Assembly (NCBI RefSeq): GCF_000721935.1
Contig: NZ_KL585420.1
Span: 83,487-88,712 of the forward strand
From: Streptomyces sp. NRRL WC-3549
GTDB lineage: Bacteria > Actinomycetota > Actinomycetes > Streptomycetales > Streptomycetaceae
Direction of reading: 5' to 3'
Length of the DNA: 5,226 nucleotides
Part shown: piece after piece, positions 1-5,226 of the stretch
Layout of the letters: every line of letters starts with the position of its first letter
How positions within the stretch are numbered: position 1 is the first letter of the stretch
Program-made: the position numbers and the translations under genes
Notes under the pieces: generated by a model
What the model was told of the DNA's origin: nothing
Database searches by the model: none
What the model saw: the letters and a program-made list of their open reading frames with translations, nothing else

Positions 1-1251
1 GCGGGCGAAGGCGACGGCCTCGGCGTCGTCGGCCGCCCAGACGGCGCCGGCCAGCCCGTAGACGGTGCCGTTGGCGATCCTGAGGGCGTCCTCGACGTCC
101 TCGTAGCGCAGGACGCAGAGCACCGGACCGAAGATCTCCTCCTGGGCGACGGTCATGTCGGGGGTGACGTCGGCGAACACGGTGGGGCTGACGTAGTACC
201 CCCGCTCCCTGGGCGCCTCGGGGCCTCCGGCCACGAGACGGGCGCCCTCGGCGACGCCCTTCTCGATGTAGCCCCGCACCCGGGCCTGCTGCCGGGCGTT
301 GACCAGGGGTCCGATCCGCTCCCCGGGGACGTACTTGGCGACGGCCGTGGCCGCGAGGGCGACCGCCTCCTCGTACCGTTCGGCGTCGACCAGCATGCGG
401 GTCCAGGCGCTGCACGTCTGGCCCGAGTTGGACATGACGTTGGCGACGCCCACGTTGACGGCCTTGGCCAGGTCGGCCCCGGGCAGGATGACGTTGGCGG
501 ACTTGCCGCCGAGCTCCAGCGCGACGCGCTTGACCGCCGCTCCGGCGGTGGCGCCGATCCGCCGGCCGACGGCGGTGGAACCGGTGAACGAGACCAGGTC
601 GACGCCCTCGTGTGCGGCGAGCGCCTGCCCGGCGACCGGGCCGAGGCCGGTGACCAGGTTGAAGACGCCCGCCGGGAGGCCCGCCTCGTGGACCGCCTCG
701 GCGAAGAGCTGGGCGGTGAGCGGGGTGTCCTCGGCGGGCTTGAGGACGACGGTGCAGCCCGCGGCGAGGGCCGGGGCCGCCTTGGCGACGATCTGGTGGA
801 GCGGGTAGTTCCAGGGGGTGATCGCGCCGACGACGCCCACGGGCTCCAGCAGGACGGTGGAGTTGCCCAGCTTCTCCTCGAAGGAGGAGGAGGAGGCGGC
901 CAGTTCGGCGTAGGAGCCCGCCACGAGCACGGGCAGGCCGGCGTGCACCGTCCGGGAGAGCGGCAGCGGGGAGCCGAGCTCGGCGGTGACGGTCTCGGCG
1001 ATCTCTTCCGCGCGGGCCGCCAGCACGTCGCGCAGGGCCGCGATGCGGGACGCGCGCTCGGCGGGAGGGGTGGCCGCCCAGCCCGGGAAGGCGGCCCGGG
1101 CGGCGCGTACCGCGGCGTCGACGTCCTCGGCGGTCCCGGCCGGGACGTGGCCGATGACCTGTTCGTCCGCCGGGTCGACGACCGCGATGGTGTCCTGGCC
1201 GAGGGCCGGCACCCACTCCCCGCCGATGTACATGCCGTCGTGTGCCTTCAT
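1..1251 (-). CDS. Aldehyde dehydrogenase family protein, C-terminus cut by the window edge
   Basis: Oxidises an aldehyde to a carboxylic acid with NAD(P)+ in the cytoplasm; the substrate cannot be read from the sequence. The 417 visible residues show the ALDH superfamily signatures in order: the oxyanion Asn148 in PWNYP, cofactor-binding Lys171 in VLKPAE, the Rossmann GSTxxG motif at 222-229 (FTGSTAVG), general base Glu246 in LELGGKSAN, nucleophile Cys280 in SGQTCS, and EEIFGPV with Glu372. The Glu-to-Cys spacing of 34 and Asn-to-Lys spacing of 23 match the classical enzymes, so it should be active. The family is usually about 470-490 residues, so roughly 55-70 are missing beyond position 1. 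The ATG at 1249-1251 has a GGGAGG ribosome site about 6 bases upstream; a second in-frame ATG at codon 7 is less well placed. The gene lies downstream of tetR on the same strand across a 230-bp gap that has its own palindromes, so separate control is likely. Family call is secure; substrate is open. Confidence 0.95.
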   Translation of the reverse strand, partial: MKAHDGMYIGGEWVPALGQDTIAVVDPADEQVIGHVPAGTAEDVDAAVRAARAAFPGWAATPPAERASRIAALRDVLAARAEEIAETVTAELGSPLPLSRTVHAGLPVLVAGSYAELAASSSSFEEKLGNSTVLLEPVGVVGAITPWNYPLHQIVAKAAPALAAGCTVVLKPAEDTPLTAQLFAEAVHEAGLPAGVFNLVTGLGPVAGQALAAHEGVDLVSFTGSTAVGRRIGATAGAAVKRVALELGGKSANVILPGADLAKAVNVGVANVMSNSGQTCSAWTRMLVDAERYEEAVALAATAVAKYVPGERIGPLVNARQQARVRGYIEKGVAEGARLVAGGPEAPRERGYYVSPTVFADVTPDMTVAQEEIFGPVLCVLRYEDVEDALRIANGTVYGLAGAVWAADDAEAVAFAR

Positions 1252-1323
1252 GGCGTCCCTCCCGGGTTCGCTGTGCCTGCCGCCGCGGCGTCGCCGTACG
1301 GACGGGTCCCGTCCCGCCGGACC

Positions 1324-1342
1324 AAACTAGCGCTGTTAGTTT
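1324..1342. promoter_or_regulatory. Operator-like inverted repeat upstream of the aldehyde dehydrogenase gene
   Basis: AAACTA and its exact reverse complement TAGTTT are separated by 7 bases (GCGCTGT). This makes a 19-bp AT-rich dyad in otherwise very GC-rich DNA, 73 bases upstream of the dehydrogenase start. The size and shape are typical of binding sites for TetR- or GntR-type dimers. On the minus strand the arm TAGTTT also fits the TAnnnT -10 pattern, giving a leader of about 65 bases, but no convincing -35 is visible at the right distance. The dyad is directly seen; its use as an operator, and the identity of the protein that binds it (the adjacent TetR is the obvious candidate), are inferred. 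Confidence 0.5.
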
Positions 1343-1420
1343 TCCGGCGCCAGGGAACGGCCGGAGATGCGGGTCACGTGCCGCGGCCCGGGAGCCGGCC
1401 CGCCCCCGCGGGACGGAGGA

Positions 1421-1440
1421 ACCGCTCGCGCGCGAGCGGT
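1421..1440 (-). terminator. Perfect 20-bp palindrome after tetR, possible terminator hairpin
   Basis: ACCGCTCGCG is followed immediately by its exact reverse complement. In RNA it would fold as an 8-bp stem with a CGCG tetraloop. It lies about 41 bases after the tetR stop codon, between tetR and the dehydrogenase gene, which fits a transcription terminator. No T-run follows on either strand, which is common for streptomycete hairpin terminators but leaves the role uncertain. A DNA-level protein-binding site is an alternative. Confidence 0.4.
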
Positions 1441-1481
1441 GCGCTCCCGGTACCGGTGGGGCGGAGCGGCCGGCGTGCCGG

Positions 1482-2342
1482 TCAGTCGAGGGCCTGGGCG
1501 AGGTAGGCCCGGAGCAGCACCCTGGTCTCGGCGATCAGTGCGGGGTCGCCCGACGGGTCGGTGCGGAAGGCGAGTTGGAGCAGGGCGTCGGCGGCCTCGA
1601 CGCAGACGAGGACGGTACGCAGGAGGTCGGGGTCGGGGCCGGTATCGGGCGCGGGGCCCGGCCCCGCAGGACCGGGGCCGGTGGACTCCGGGCCGGCTCG
1701 CTCCGGGACGGTCGGCCCCGGGCTCCCGGTGGACTCCTGGCTCCCGCTGGACTCCGGGCCGGTGCGGTCGAGGCCCTCCGGTCCGGGCTCCGCGCCGGTC
1801 CCGGCGGGCACCCCGCATCCCCCGGCCCCGCCGTCGGCCACCGCGCCCCGGCCGGAAACCGCCGCCCTCCCCGGCGCCCGGCCGAGGTGCCCGGCCAGCA
1901 GGACCGCCAGGCGTCCGGCGAGCCTCCGGTTGGCCTCGTCGGGGGCGTCCGCGACCGGTGCGGGCGGCCCGAAGTCGACCAGGCCGAAGCCCGGTACGGC
2001 CCGCTTCATCGCCAGGTACTCGTCCAGCACGGCATCGATCGCCGCACGCCATCGGTGCGCCGGGATGTCCGCGAGACGGCCGGTGATCCGCTCGGCGTAG
2101 AGGTCCAGGTTCCGTTCGGCCAGGGCGTCCACCAGCGCGCGCTTGTTGGAGAAGAAGCGGTAGACGGAGCCGATGGGCACCCCGGCGCGGTCGGCGACGG
2201 TGCGGGTGGACAGCTGCTCGTAGCCGGACTCGTCGAGCAGTTCGGCCCCCGCGTCCAGGATCCGGGACAGGCGTTCGGCGCTGCGCTGCTGGACGGGGAC
2301 ACGCCGGAGGTTCGTGTGGGGGTGAGGAGGCACGCACCCCAT
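1482..2342 (-). CDS. TetR/AcrR-family transcriptional regulator with an expanded Pro/Gly/Ser-rich linker
   Basis: A dimeric DNA-binding repressor whose ligand is unknown. The TetR N-terminal helix-turn-helix lies at residues about 21-70 of 286: an ILDAGAELL first helix, LSTRTVADRAGVPIGSVYRFF as the HTH (written continuously at 45-64), then SNKRALVDAL. Helices of a ligand domain follow (about 80-155). Residues about 157-238 (DNA 1629-1874) form a low-complexity stretch rich in Gly, Pro, Ala, Ser, Thr and Glu, and helical sequence returns at 239-286 ending in LAQALD. Typical members are about 190-220 residues, so the insertion explains the extra length. The start is uncertain. The ATG at 2340-2342 has no clear ribosome site. 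An in-frame ATG at 2448-2450 is preceded by GAGGA at good spacing, but the extra 36 codons have poor third-position GC (about 75%) and would run through the hmgA promoter; a GTG at 2331-2333 is also possible. It is divergent from hmgA, so regulation of that gene, itself or the downstream dehydrogenase is plausible. Confidence 0.88.
   Translation of the reverse strand: MGCVPPHPHTNLRRVPVQQRSAERLSRILDAGAELLDESGYEQLSTRTVADRAGVPIGSVYRFFSNKRALVDALAERNLDLYAERITGRLADIPAHRWRAAIDAVLDEYLAMKRAVPGFGLVDFGPPAPVADAPDEANRRLAGRLAVLLAGHLGRAPGRAAVSGRGAVADGGAGGCGVPAGTGAEPGPEGLDRTGPESSGSQESTGSPGPTVPERAGPESTGPGPAGPGPAPDTGPDPDLLRTVLVCVEAADALLQLAFRTDPSGDPALIAETRVLLRAYLAQALD
1629..1874 (-). repeat. Low-complexity, locally tandem-repeated segment inside tetR
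   Basis: This stretch encodes the Pro/Gly/Ser/Glu linker of the TetR protein (residues about 157-238). It includes two adjacent 18-bp units at 1723-1740 and 1741-1758 that match at 16 of 18 positions. The octamer TGGACTCC occurs at 1682, 1730 and 1748, spaced 48 and 18 bp, both multiples of three, so each copy encodes the same Glu-Ser-Ser/Thr-Gly in frame. A perfect 8+1+8 inverted repeat lies at 1651-1667. The pattern suggests growth by in-frame duplication or slippage within a disordered linker. Confidence 0.75.
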
Positions 2343-2414
2343 GATGCCGTGGGGGCGGCGGCCGGTTCCCGCGCCCTCCGCCGCAGGACGCACCGGACCG
2401 CGCCGCGTGTGCCG

Positions 2415-2443
2415 TTGACGGGCCGCCCCCGCATTCCTACGGT
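2415..2443 (+). promoter_or_regulatory. Predicted sigma-70-type promoter of hmgA
   Basis: A -35 element TTGACG (2415-2420) is followed by exactly 17 bases and a -10 element TACGGT (2438-2443). Both agree well with the TTGACn and TAnnnT consensus of the streptomycete housekeeping (HrdB-type) sigma factor. Transcription would start near 2450, leaving a leader of about 50 bases before the hmgA start. It sits in the divergent tetR-hmgA region and reads toward hmgA. No equally good promoter for tetR was found on the opposite strand. Confidence 0.6.
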
Positions 2444-2456
2444 TACCCATAGGATT
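2433..2456. promoter_or_regulatory. Imperfect palindrome over the hmgA -10 region, candidate TetR operator
   Basis: The 24 bp centred between 2444 and 2445 pair at 9 of 12 positions; the core arms are CCTACGG and CCATAGG separated by 4 bases. It covers the predicted -10 element and the likely start point of hmgA, where a bound repressor would block RNA polymerase, and lies about 90 bp from the tetR start. Position and symmetry fit a TetR operator. Binding by the adjacent regulator is inferred; the sequence differs clearly from the dyad at 1324-1342. Confidence 0.45.
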
Positions 2457-2501
2457 CCTCGTCAGGAGTCCGGTCCAGCCACGTGAACGCACCGGGAGCG
2501 C

Positions 2502-3824
2502 ATGATGAGCGGCATCGAGCAGGCGGGGAAAGCGGCCGAAGGCCTCGCGTACAGTGCCGGTTTCGGCAACGAACACAGCTCCGAGGCGGTCCCGGGCGCC
2601 CTCCCGCACGGCCGCAACTCACCGCAGCGCGCCCCGCTCGGGCTGTACGCCGAGCAGCTGAGCGGTTCGGCGTTCACCGAGCCCCGCGCCCGCAACCGCC
2701 GCTCCTGGCTCTACCGGATCCGCCCGTCCGCCGCGCACCCGGCGTTCACCCGCGTGGACAACGGCACCCTGCGCACCGCACCGTTCACCGAGACGGTCAC
2801 CGACCCCAACCGGCTGCGCTGGAACCCGCTGCCCGACCCGGCACCGGGCACGGACTTCCTGGCCGGCCTCTGGACGCTCGGCGGCAACGGCGACGCCGCG
2901 CAGCGCACCGGCATGGCCGTCCACCTGTACGCCGCCGACACCTCCATGACCGACCGGGTGTTCAGCGACTCGGACGGCGAGCTGCTGATCGTCCCCGAGC
3001 GGGGCGGGCTGCTGCTCCGCACCGAGCTGGGCCTGCTGCGCGCGGAGCCCGGGCACGTGGCGCTGATCCCGCGCGGCGTCCGCTTCCGGGTCGAGCTGCT
3101 GGACGCCACCGCCCGCGGCTACGTCTGCGAGAACTACGGCCAGCCGTTCGTCCTGCCCGACCTCGGCCCGATCGGCGCCAACGGCCTGGCCAACGCCCGG
3201 GACTTCCTGGCGCCCGTCGCGGCGTACGAGGACCGCGAGGGCCCCGTCGAGGTGGTCAACAAGTTCTGCGGCAACCTCTGGTCGGCGACGTACGGCCACT
3301 CGCCGCTGGACGTGGTCGCCTGGCACGGCAACCACACGCCGTACCTCTACGACCTGCGCCGCTTCAACGCGATCGGCAGCATCAGCTACGACCACCCCGA
3401 CCCGTCGATCTTCACGGTGCTGACCTCGCCGTCCGACACCCCGGGACTGGCCGGGGTCGACTTCGTCGTCTTCGCTCCCCGCTGGCTGGTCGGCGAGGAC
3501 ACCTTCCGCCCGCCCTACTTCCACCGCAACGTGATGAGCGAGTACATGGGGCTGATCGAGGGCGCGTACGACGCGAAGGCCGACGGGTTCGTGCCCGGCG
3601 GCGGGTCGCTGCACAACATGATGTCGGCGCACGGCCCCGACCGTGAGACCTTCGAGCGGGCGAGCGCGGCGGAGCTGAAGCCGCAGAAGATCGACGACGG
3701 GCTCGCGTTCATGTTCGAGACGCGCTGGCCGGTCACGGCGACGGCGCAGGCCGCCGGGGCGGACCATCTTCAGCGCGGGTACGACGACGTGTGGCAGGGT
3801 CTGAGCCGCGACTTCCGGCCGTGA
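2502..3824 (+). CDS. hmgA: Homogentisate 1,2-dioxygenase
   Basis: Iron(II)-dependent cytoplasmic enzyme that cleaves the ring of homogentisate with O2 to give maleylacetoacetate, the central step of tyrosine and phenylalanine breakdown. The 440-residue length matches the family (about 430-445). The N-terminal signature [13 protein letters not shown] (residues 17-29) and the LPHGRNSPQ segment are typical. Iron ligands are visible as His341 and Glu347 in [11 protein letters not shown] and His377 in SAHGPD, with spacings of 6 and 30 that are identical to the human enzyme (His335, Glu341, His371). His298 in YDHPDPS sits 43 residues before the first ligand, as does the catalytic His292 of the human enzyme. 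All key residues are present, so the enzyme should be active. Two adjacent ATGs exist (2502 and 2505); GGGAG at 2494-2498 lies 3 and 6 bases upstream respectively, so the second (MSGIEQ) may be the true start. It is divergent from tetR and followed after 34 bp by a GntR regulator. Genes for the next pathway steps are not adjacent. Confidence 0.97.
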   Translation: MMSGIEQAGKAAEGLAYSAGFGNEHSSEAVPGALPHGRNSPQRAPLGLYAEQLSGSAFTEPRARNRRSWLYRIRPSAAHPAFTRVDNGTLRTAPFTETVTDPNRLRWNPLPDPAPGTDFLAGLWTLGGNGDAAQRTGMAVHLYAADTSMTDRVFSDSDGELLIVPERGGLLLRTELGLLRAEPGHVALIPRGVRFRVELLDATARGYVCENYGQPFVLPDLGPIGANGLANARDFLAPVAAYEDREGPVEVVNKFCGNLWSATYGHSPLDVVAWHGNHTPYLYDLRRFNAIGSISYDHPDPSIFTVLTSPSDTPGLAGVDFVVFAPRWLVGEDTFRPPYFHRNVMSEYMGLIEGAYDAKADGFVPGGGSLHNMMSAHGPDRETFERASAAELKPQKIDDGLAFMFETRWPVTATAQAAGADHLQRGYDDVWQGLSRDFRP

Positions 3825-3858
3825 GACCACGCGGCCGGCCACCGATCCGAGAGGCCGG

Positions 3859-4644
3859 GTGAACCGGATGGACCAGGTGAACGAGGCACGCCCCGCGCCC
3901 GCCTTCGCCCCTGACTCCCTGGTGCTCAACCGGAAGCTGCCGCTCTGGTACCAGGTCTCGCAGTCGCTGCGGGCGTCCATACTGGGCCGCCCGCAGGACG
4001 CCTCCTCACGGCTGCCGACCGAGGAACAGCTCGCCGCGCACTACGGCGTCAGCGTCCTCACCATGCGGCAGGCCCTCAAGGAGCTGGAGTCGGAGGGGCT
4101 GATCAGCAGGCACCGCAGGCGGGGCACGTTCATCGAGCCGCGCGCCCGGCGGGTGTCGCCGGTCCGGCTGCTGGGGTCGATCGACGCGATCGTCGCCCAG
4201 CAGTCGGGTGAGCGCACCACCGTGCTCGGCCACGGCCCCTCCCCGGTGCCGGGAGACCTGGCGGAGTTCTTCCCGGACTGCTCCGAGGTGGTGCGCTACC
4301 GGCGGCTGCGCTGCGACGAGGCGACCGGCGAGCCCACCAACTGGGCGGAGAACGCGGTGGTCCGCGACGTCGCGGACCGTATCGACGTGGCCGACCTGGA
4401 GCGGTGGCCGATGACGAAGGTGCTGCGCGACGGCGTCGGCGTACGCATCGCCCGGATCACGGACACGGTCGAGGCCCGCCTCGCCGACCCGGCCACGGCC
4501 GAGCTGCTCCAGGTACCGCTGCTCAGCCCGATCCTGCACTACACGGGGGTGTCCTACGACGAGGACGGCCGGGTGGTCGATGTGGCGTGCATCCGCTACC
4601 GGGGCGACCGCTTCTCGTTCTCCGTGACGGTGGACGCGCACTGA
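3859..4644 (+). CDS. GntR-family (HutC/UTRA subfamily) transcriptional regulator
   Basis: A ligand-responsive DNA-binding regulator of 261 residues, normal for the subfamily. The winged helix-turn-helix spans residues about 28-92, starting PLWYQVSQSLRASI and continuing with the hallmark RLPTEEQLAAHYGVS, TMRQALKELESEGLI and the wing RRRGTFI. A UTRA (chorismate-lyase-like) effector domain follows at about 115-257, with the typical VVRYRRLR strand, the LLSPILHYTGVSYDEDGRVVDV segment (written continuously at 221-242) and a YRGDRFSFSV end. The GTG at 3859 lies 4 bases after GAGAGG (3849-3854); an in-frame ATG at 3868 is the alternative, 13 bases from that site. Only 34 bp separate it from hmgA, with no hairpin terminator, so the two are probably cotranscribed. 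UTRA proteins often sense a small molecule from the pathway they control, so an aromatic catabolite is a reasonable guess, but the ligand and target are not shown. The stop is followed by a strong hairpin at 4667-4684. Confidence 0.92.
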   Translation: MNRMDQVNEARPAPAFAPDSLVLNRKLPLWYQVSQSLRASILGRPQDASSRLPTEEQLAAHYGVSVLTMRQALKELESEGLISRHRRRGTFIEPRARRVSPVRLLGSIDAIVAQQSGERTTVLGHGPSPVPGDLAEFFPDCSEVVRYRRLRCDEATGEPTNWAENAVVRDVADRIDVADLERWPMTKVLRDGVGVRIARITDTVEARLADPATAELLQVPLLSPILHYTGVSYDEDGRVVDVACIRYRGDRFSFSVTVDAH

Positions 4645-4666
4645 CCGGTGCGTGGACCGGCCGTCT

Positions 4667-4684
4667 CCCGCCGGGCCCGGCGGG
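4667..4684 (+). terminator. GC-rich hairpin after the GntR gene, candidate terminator
   Basis: CCCGCCGGG is followed directly by its exact reverse complement, a perfect 18-bp palindrome beginning 22 bases after the GntR stop codon. As RNA it would form a 7-bp all-GC stem with a 4-base loop. No T-run follows, so termination would be of the U-poor kind seen in actinobacteria. It ends 5 bases before a TACGAT promoter element for the next gene, so it could also be a regulatory dyad. Confidence 0.5.
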
Positions 4685-4689
4685 CTCGT

Positions 4690-4695
4690 TACGAT
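4690..4695 (+). promoter_or_regulatory. Candidate -10 element for the downstream partial gene
   Basis: TACGAT matches the TAnnnT -10 pattern well and lies about 40 bases upstream of the GTG start at 4735, giving a short leader. The expected -35 position falls inside the GC palindrome and has no TTGAC-like sequence, so this is half a promoter at best. Confidence 0.35.
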
Positions 4696-4734
4696 GCCGG
4701 GGGCGGCGGACGTGTCGACGGGGAGGACCGCACG

Positions 4735-5226
4735 GTGGCAGCACGGCGAGCGGCCGGAGCGGACGCGGGGCTCCTGCCGCTGGACGACCTGATGCCCTGG
4801 TCCGTACGTCCGCTGCGGACGGGGCGCGCCTGGGTGACGGCACCCGACGCACCGTCCCTGCGGGCCCGTTGGGACCGGCTGGTCCGGGCCGAGGGCGCCG
4901 AGCGGGACCGGCTGTTCGGGCCGACCCGTTCCCGTACCCCGTGGACGGCGGCCACCGCGCTGCCCGGCCGGTCCACCGGGACGGGAGCCTTCGCCCGGGA
5001 CCCCGGGCCGTACCCCGAGCCGGTGCGGATCCTGCACGGCCCCTTCGACGAGCAGTGGCTGATCCCCGACCACCGGCTGCTCGACACGGCGCGGCCCGAG
5101 CTGTGGCGGGTCGCCGACCGCCGCCAGGTCTTCGCCGTGGAGCACGGGTACGTCCCCGCCGCGTCCGGCCCCGTCCTGTCGGCCACCGCGCTGCTGCCGG
5201 ACGGCCACTCGCCCGCCGGCCGTCCG
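4735..5226 (+). CDS. Protein resembling the C-terminal specificity region of type ISP restriction-modification enzymes, partial
   Basis: An open frame of 164 codons runs off the window end. The GTG start has a strong GGGAGG ribosome site (4721-4726) 8 bases upstream, and third-position GC is high as in the neighbours. After an N-terminal LLPLDDLMPWSVRPL (13-27) and a Trp/Arg-rich segment, residues 97-125 read VRILHGPFDEQWLI, then PDHRLL, then ARPELWRV. From memory this resembles the YRPFDxRWxYYD...RPRxELMR pattern of the type ISP C-terminal specificity domain, and streptomycete proteins of this type are often annotated as type ISP restriction/modification enzyme. Here that motif lies near residue 100, leaving no room for the nuclease, helicase and methyltransferase parts of true type ISP enzymes such as LlaGI. 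If the homology holds, this is a standalone relative whose role is unknown; restriction activity should not be assumed. It has its own -10-like element and is probably a separate unit from hmgA-GntR. The coding call is secure, the family call moderate. Confidence 0.6.
   Translation, partial: MAARRAAGADAGLLPLDDLMPWSVRPLRTGRAWVTAPDAPSLRARWDRLVRAEGAERDRLFGPTRSRTPWTAATALPGRSTGTGAFARDPGPYPEPVRILHGPFDEQWLIPDHRLLDTARPELWRVADRRQVFAVEHGYVPAASGPVLSATALLPDGHSPAGRP

Noticed and set aside
1300..1314. Inverted repeat GGACGGG-T-CCCGTCC upstream of the dehydrogenase start
   Set aside because: With a 1-base loop it cannot form the whole stem as RNA, and such short GC dyads are frequent by chance here. It may still be a minor leader structure.
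610..1506. Plus-strand open frame opposite the aldehyde dehydrogenase gene
   Set aside because: It is the antisense shadow of a gene with full ALDH catalytic motifs.
1651..1667. 8+1+8 inverted repeat inside tetR as a possible terminator
   Set aside because: It lies inside coding sequence in a low-complexity GC-rich repeat, so it is best explained by composition.
1336..2337. Second minus-strand frame overlapping tetR
   Set aside because: It is frame-shifted relative to the TetR domain and the product is an Arg/Pro-rich string without domains.
1242..2486. Long plus-strand open frame opposite tetR
   Set aside because: It overlaps a clear TetR helix-turn-helix gene, has Arg/Gly/Pro-rich composition, and shows no motif.
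2619..3980. Long open frame on the minus strand opposite hmgA
   Set aside because: It is the antisense shadow of a gene whose identity is certain from its catalytic residues. The translation is Arg/Val/Gly-rich with no recognisable domain, as expected in high-GC DNA.
4006..5208. Minus-strand open frame spanning the GntR gene and the partial downstream gene
   Set aside because: It runs across two plus-strand genes with good starts and codon bias and resembles no protein family.
1..5226. Mobile element, CRISPR array, tRNA or rRNA, or a novel defence system
   Set aside because: No transposase or integrase motifs, regularly spaced repeats or tRNA-like folds were seen. The only defence-like hint is the partial type ISP-like gene, which lacks catalytic domains in the visible part.

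Overview
The window is high-GC actinobacterial DNA and most likely comes from a Streptomyces chromosome. The reading frames have a strong G/C bias at third positions, there are long spurious antisense frames, GTG starts occur, ribosome binding sites are of the GGGAGG/GAGAGG type, and the protein sequences look streptomycete. It reads as ordinary core-chromosome metabolism plus regulation. I see no mobile element, CRISPR array, RNA gene or phage gene.

Layout. Positions 1-1251 (minus) hold most of an NAD(P)-dependent aldehyde dehydrogenase, cut at its C-terminus by the window edge. A 230-bp gap follows (1252-1481) with an operator-like inverted repeat at 1324-1342 and a perfect 20-bp palindrome at 1421-1440. 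Positions 1482-2342 (minus) encode a TetR-family regulator that carries an unusual proline/glycine/serine-rich insertion. A divergent intergenic region (2343-2501) contains a good sigma-70-type promoter reading right (TTGACG, 17 bp, TACGGT) overlapped by an imperfect palindrome. It drives hmgA, homogentisate 1,2-dioxygenase (2502-3824, plus), the ring-cleaving enzyme of tyrosine/phenylalanine catabolism. After 34 bp comes a GntR/HutC-type regulator with a UTRA ligand domain (3859-4644, plus), probably cotranscribed with hmgA. A GC-rich hairpin (4667-4684) and a TACGAT promoter element separate it from a partial gene (4735-5226, plus). That protein resembles the C-terminal specificity region of type ISP restriction-modification enzymes but lacks the nuclease, helicase and methylase parts.

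How the genes work together. HmgA opens the aromatic ring of homogentisate to maleylacetoacetate. It is flanked by two regulators: a divergent TetR, whose likely target is the shared promoter region, and a downstream GntR/UTRA protein in the same transcription unit. The genes for the next two catabolic steps (maleylacetoacetate isomerase and fumarylacetoacetase) are not in the window. The aldehyde dehydrogenase lies on the same strand as tetR and downstream of it, but has its own candidate operator, so it is probably a separate unit. A link to homogentisate metabolism is not shown by the sequence. The least ordinary items are the expanded linker in the TetR protein, the palindrome on the hmgA promoter, the operator-like site upstream of the dehydrogenase, and the standalone type ISP-like protein.
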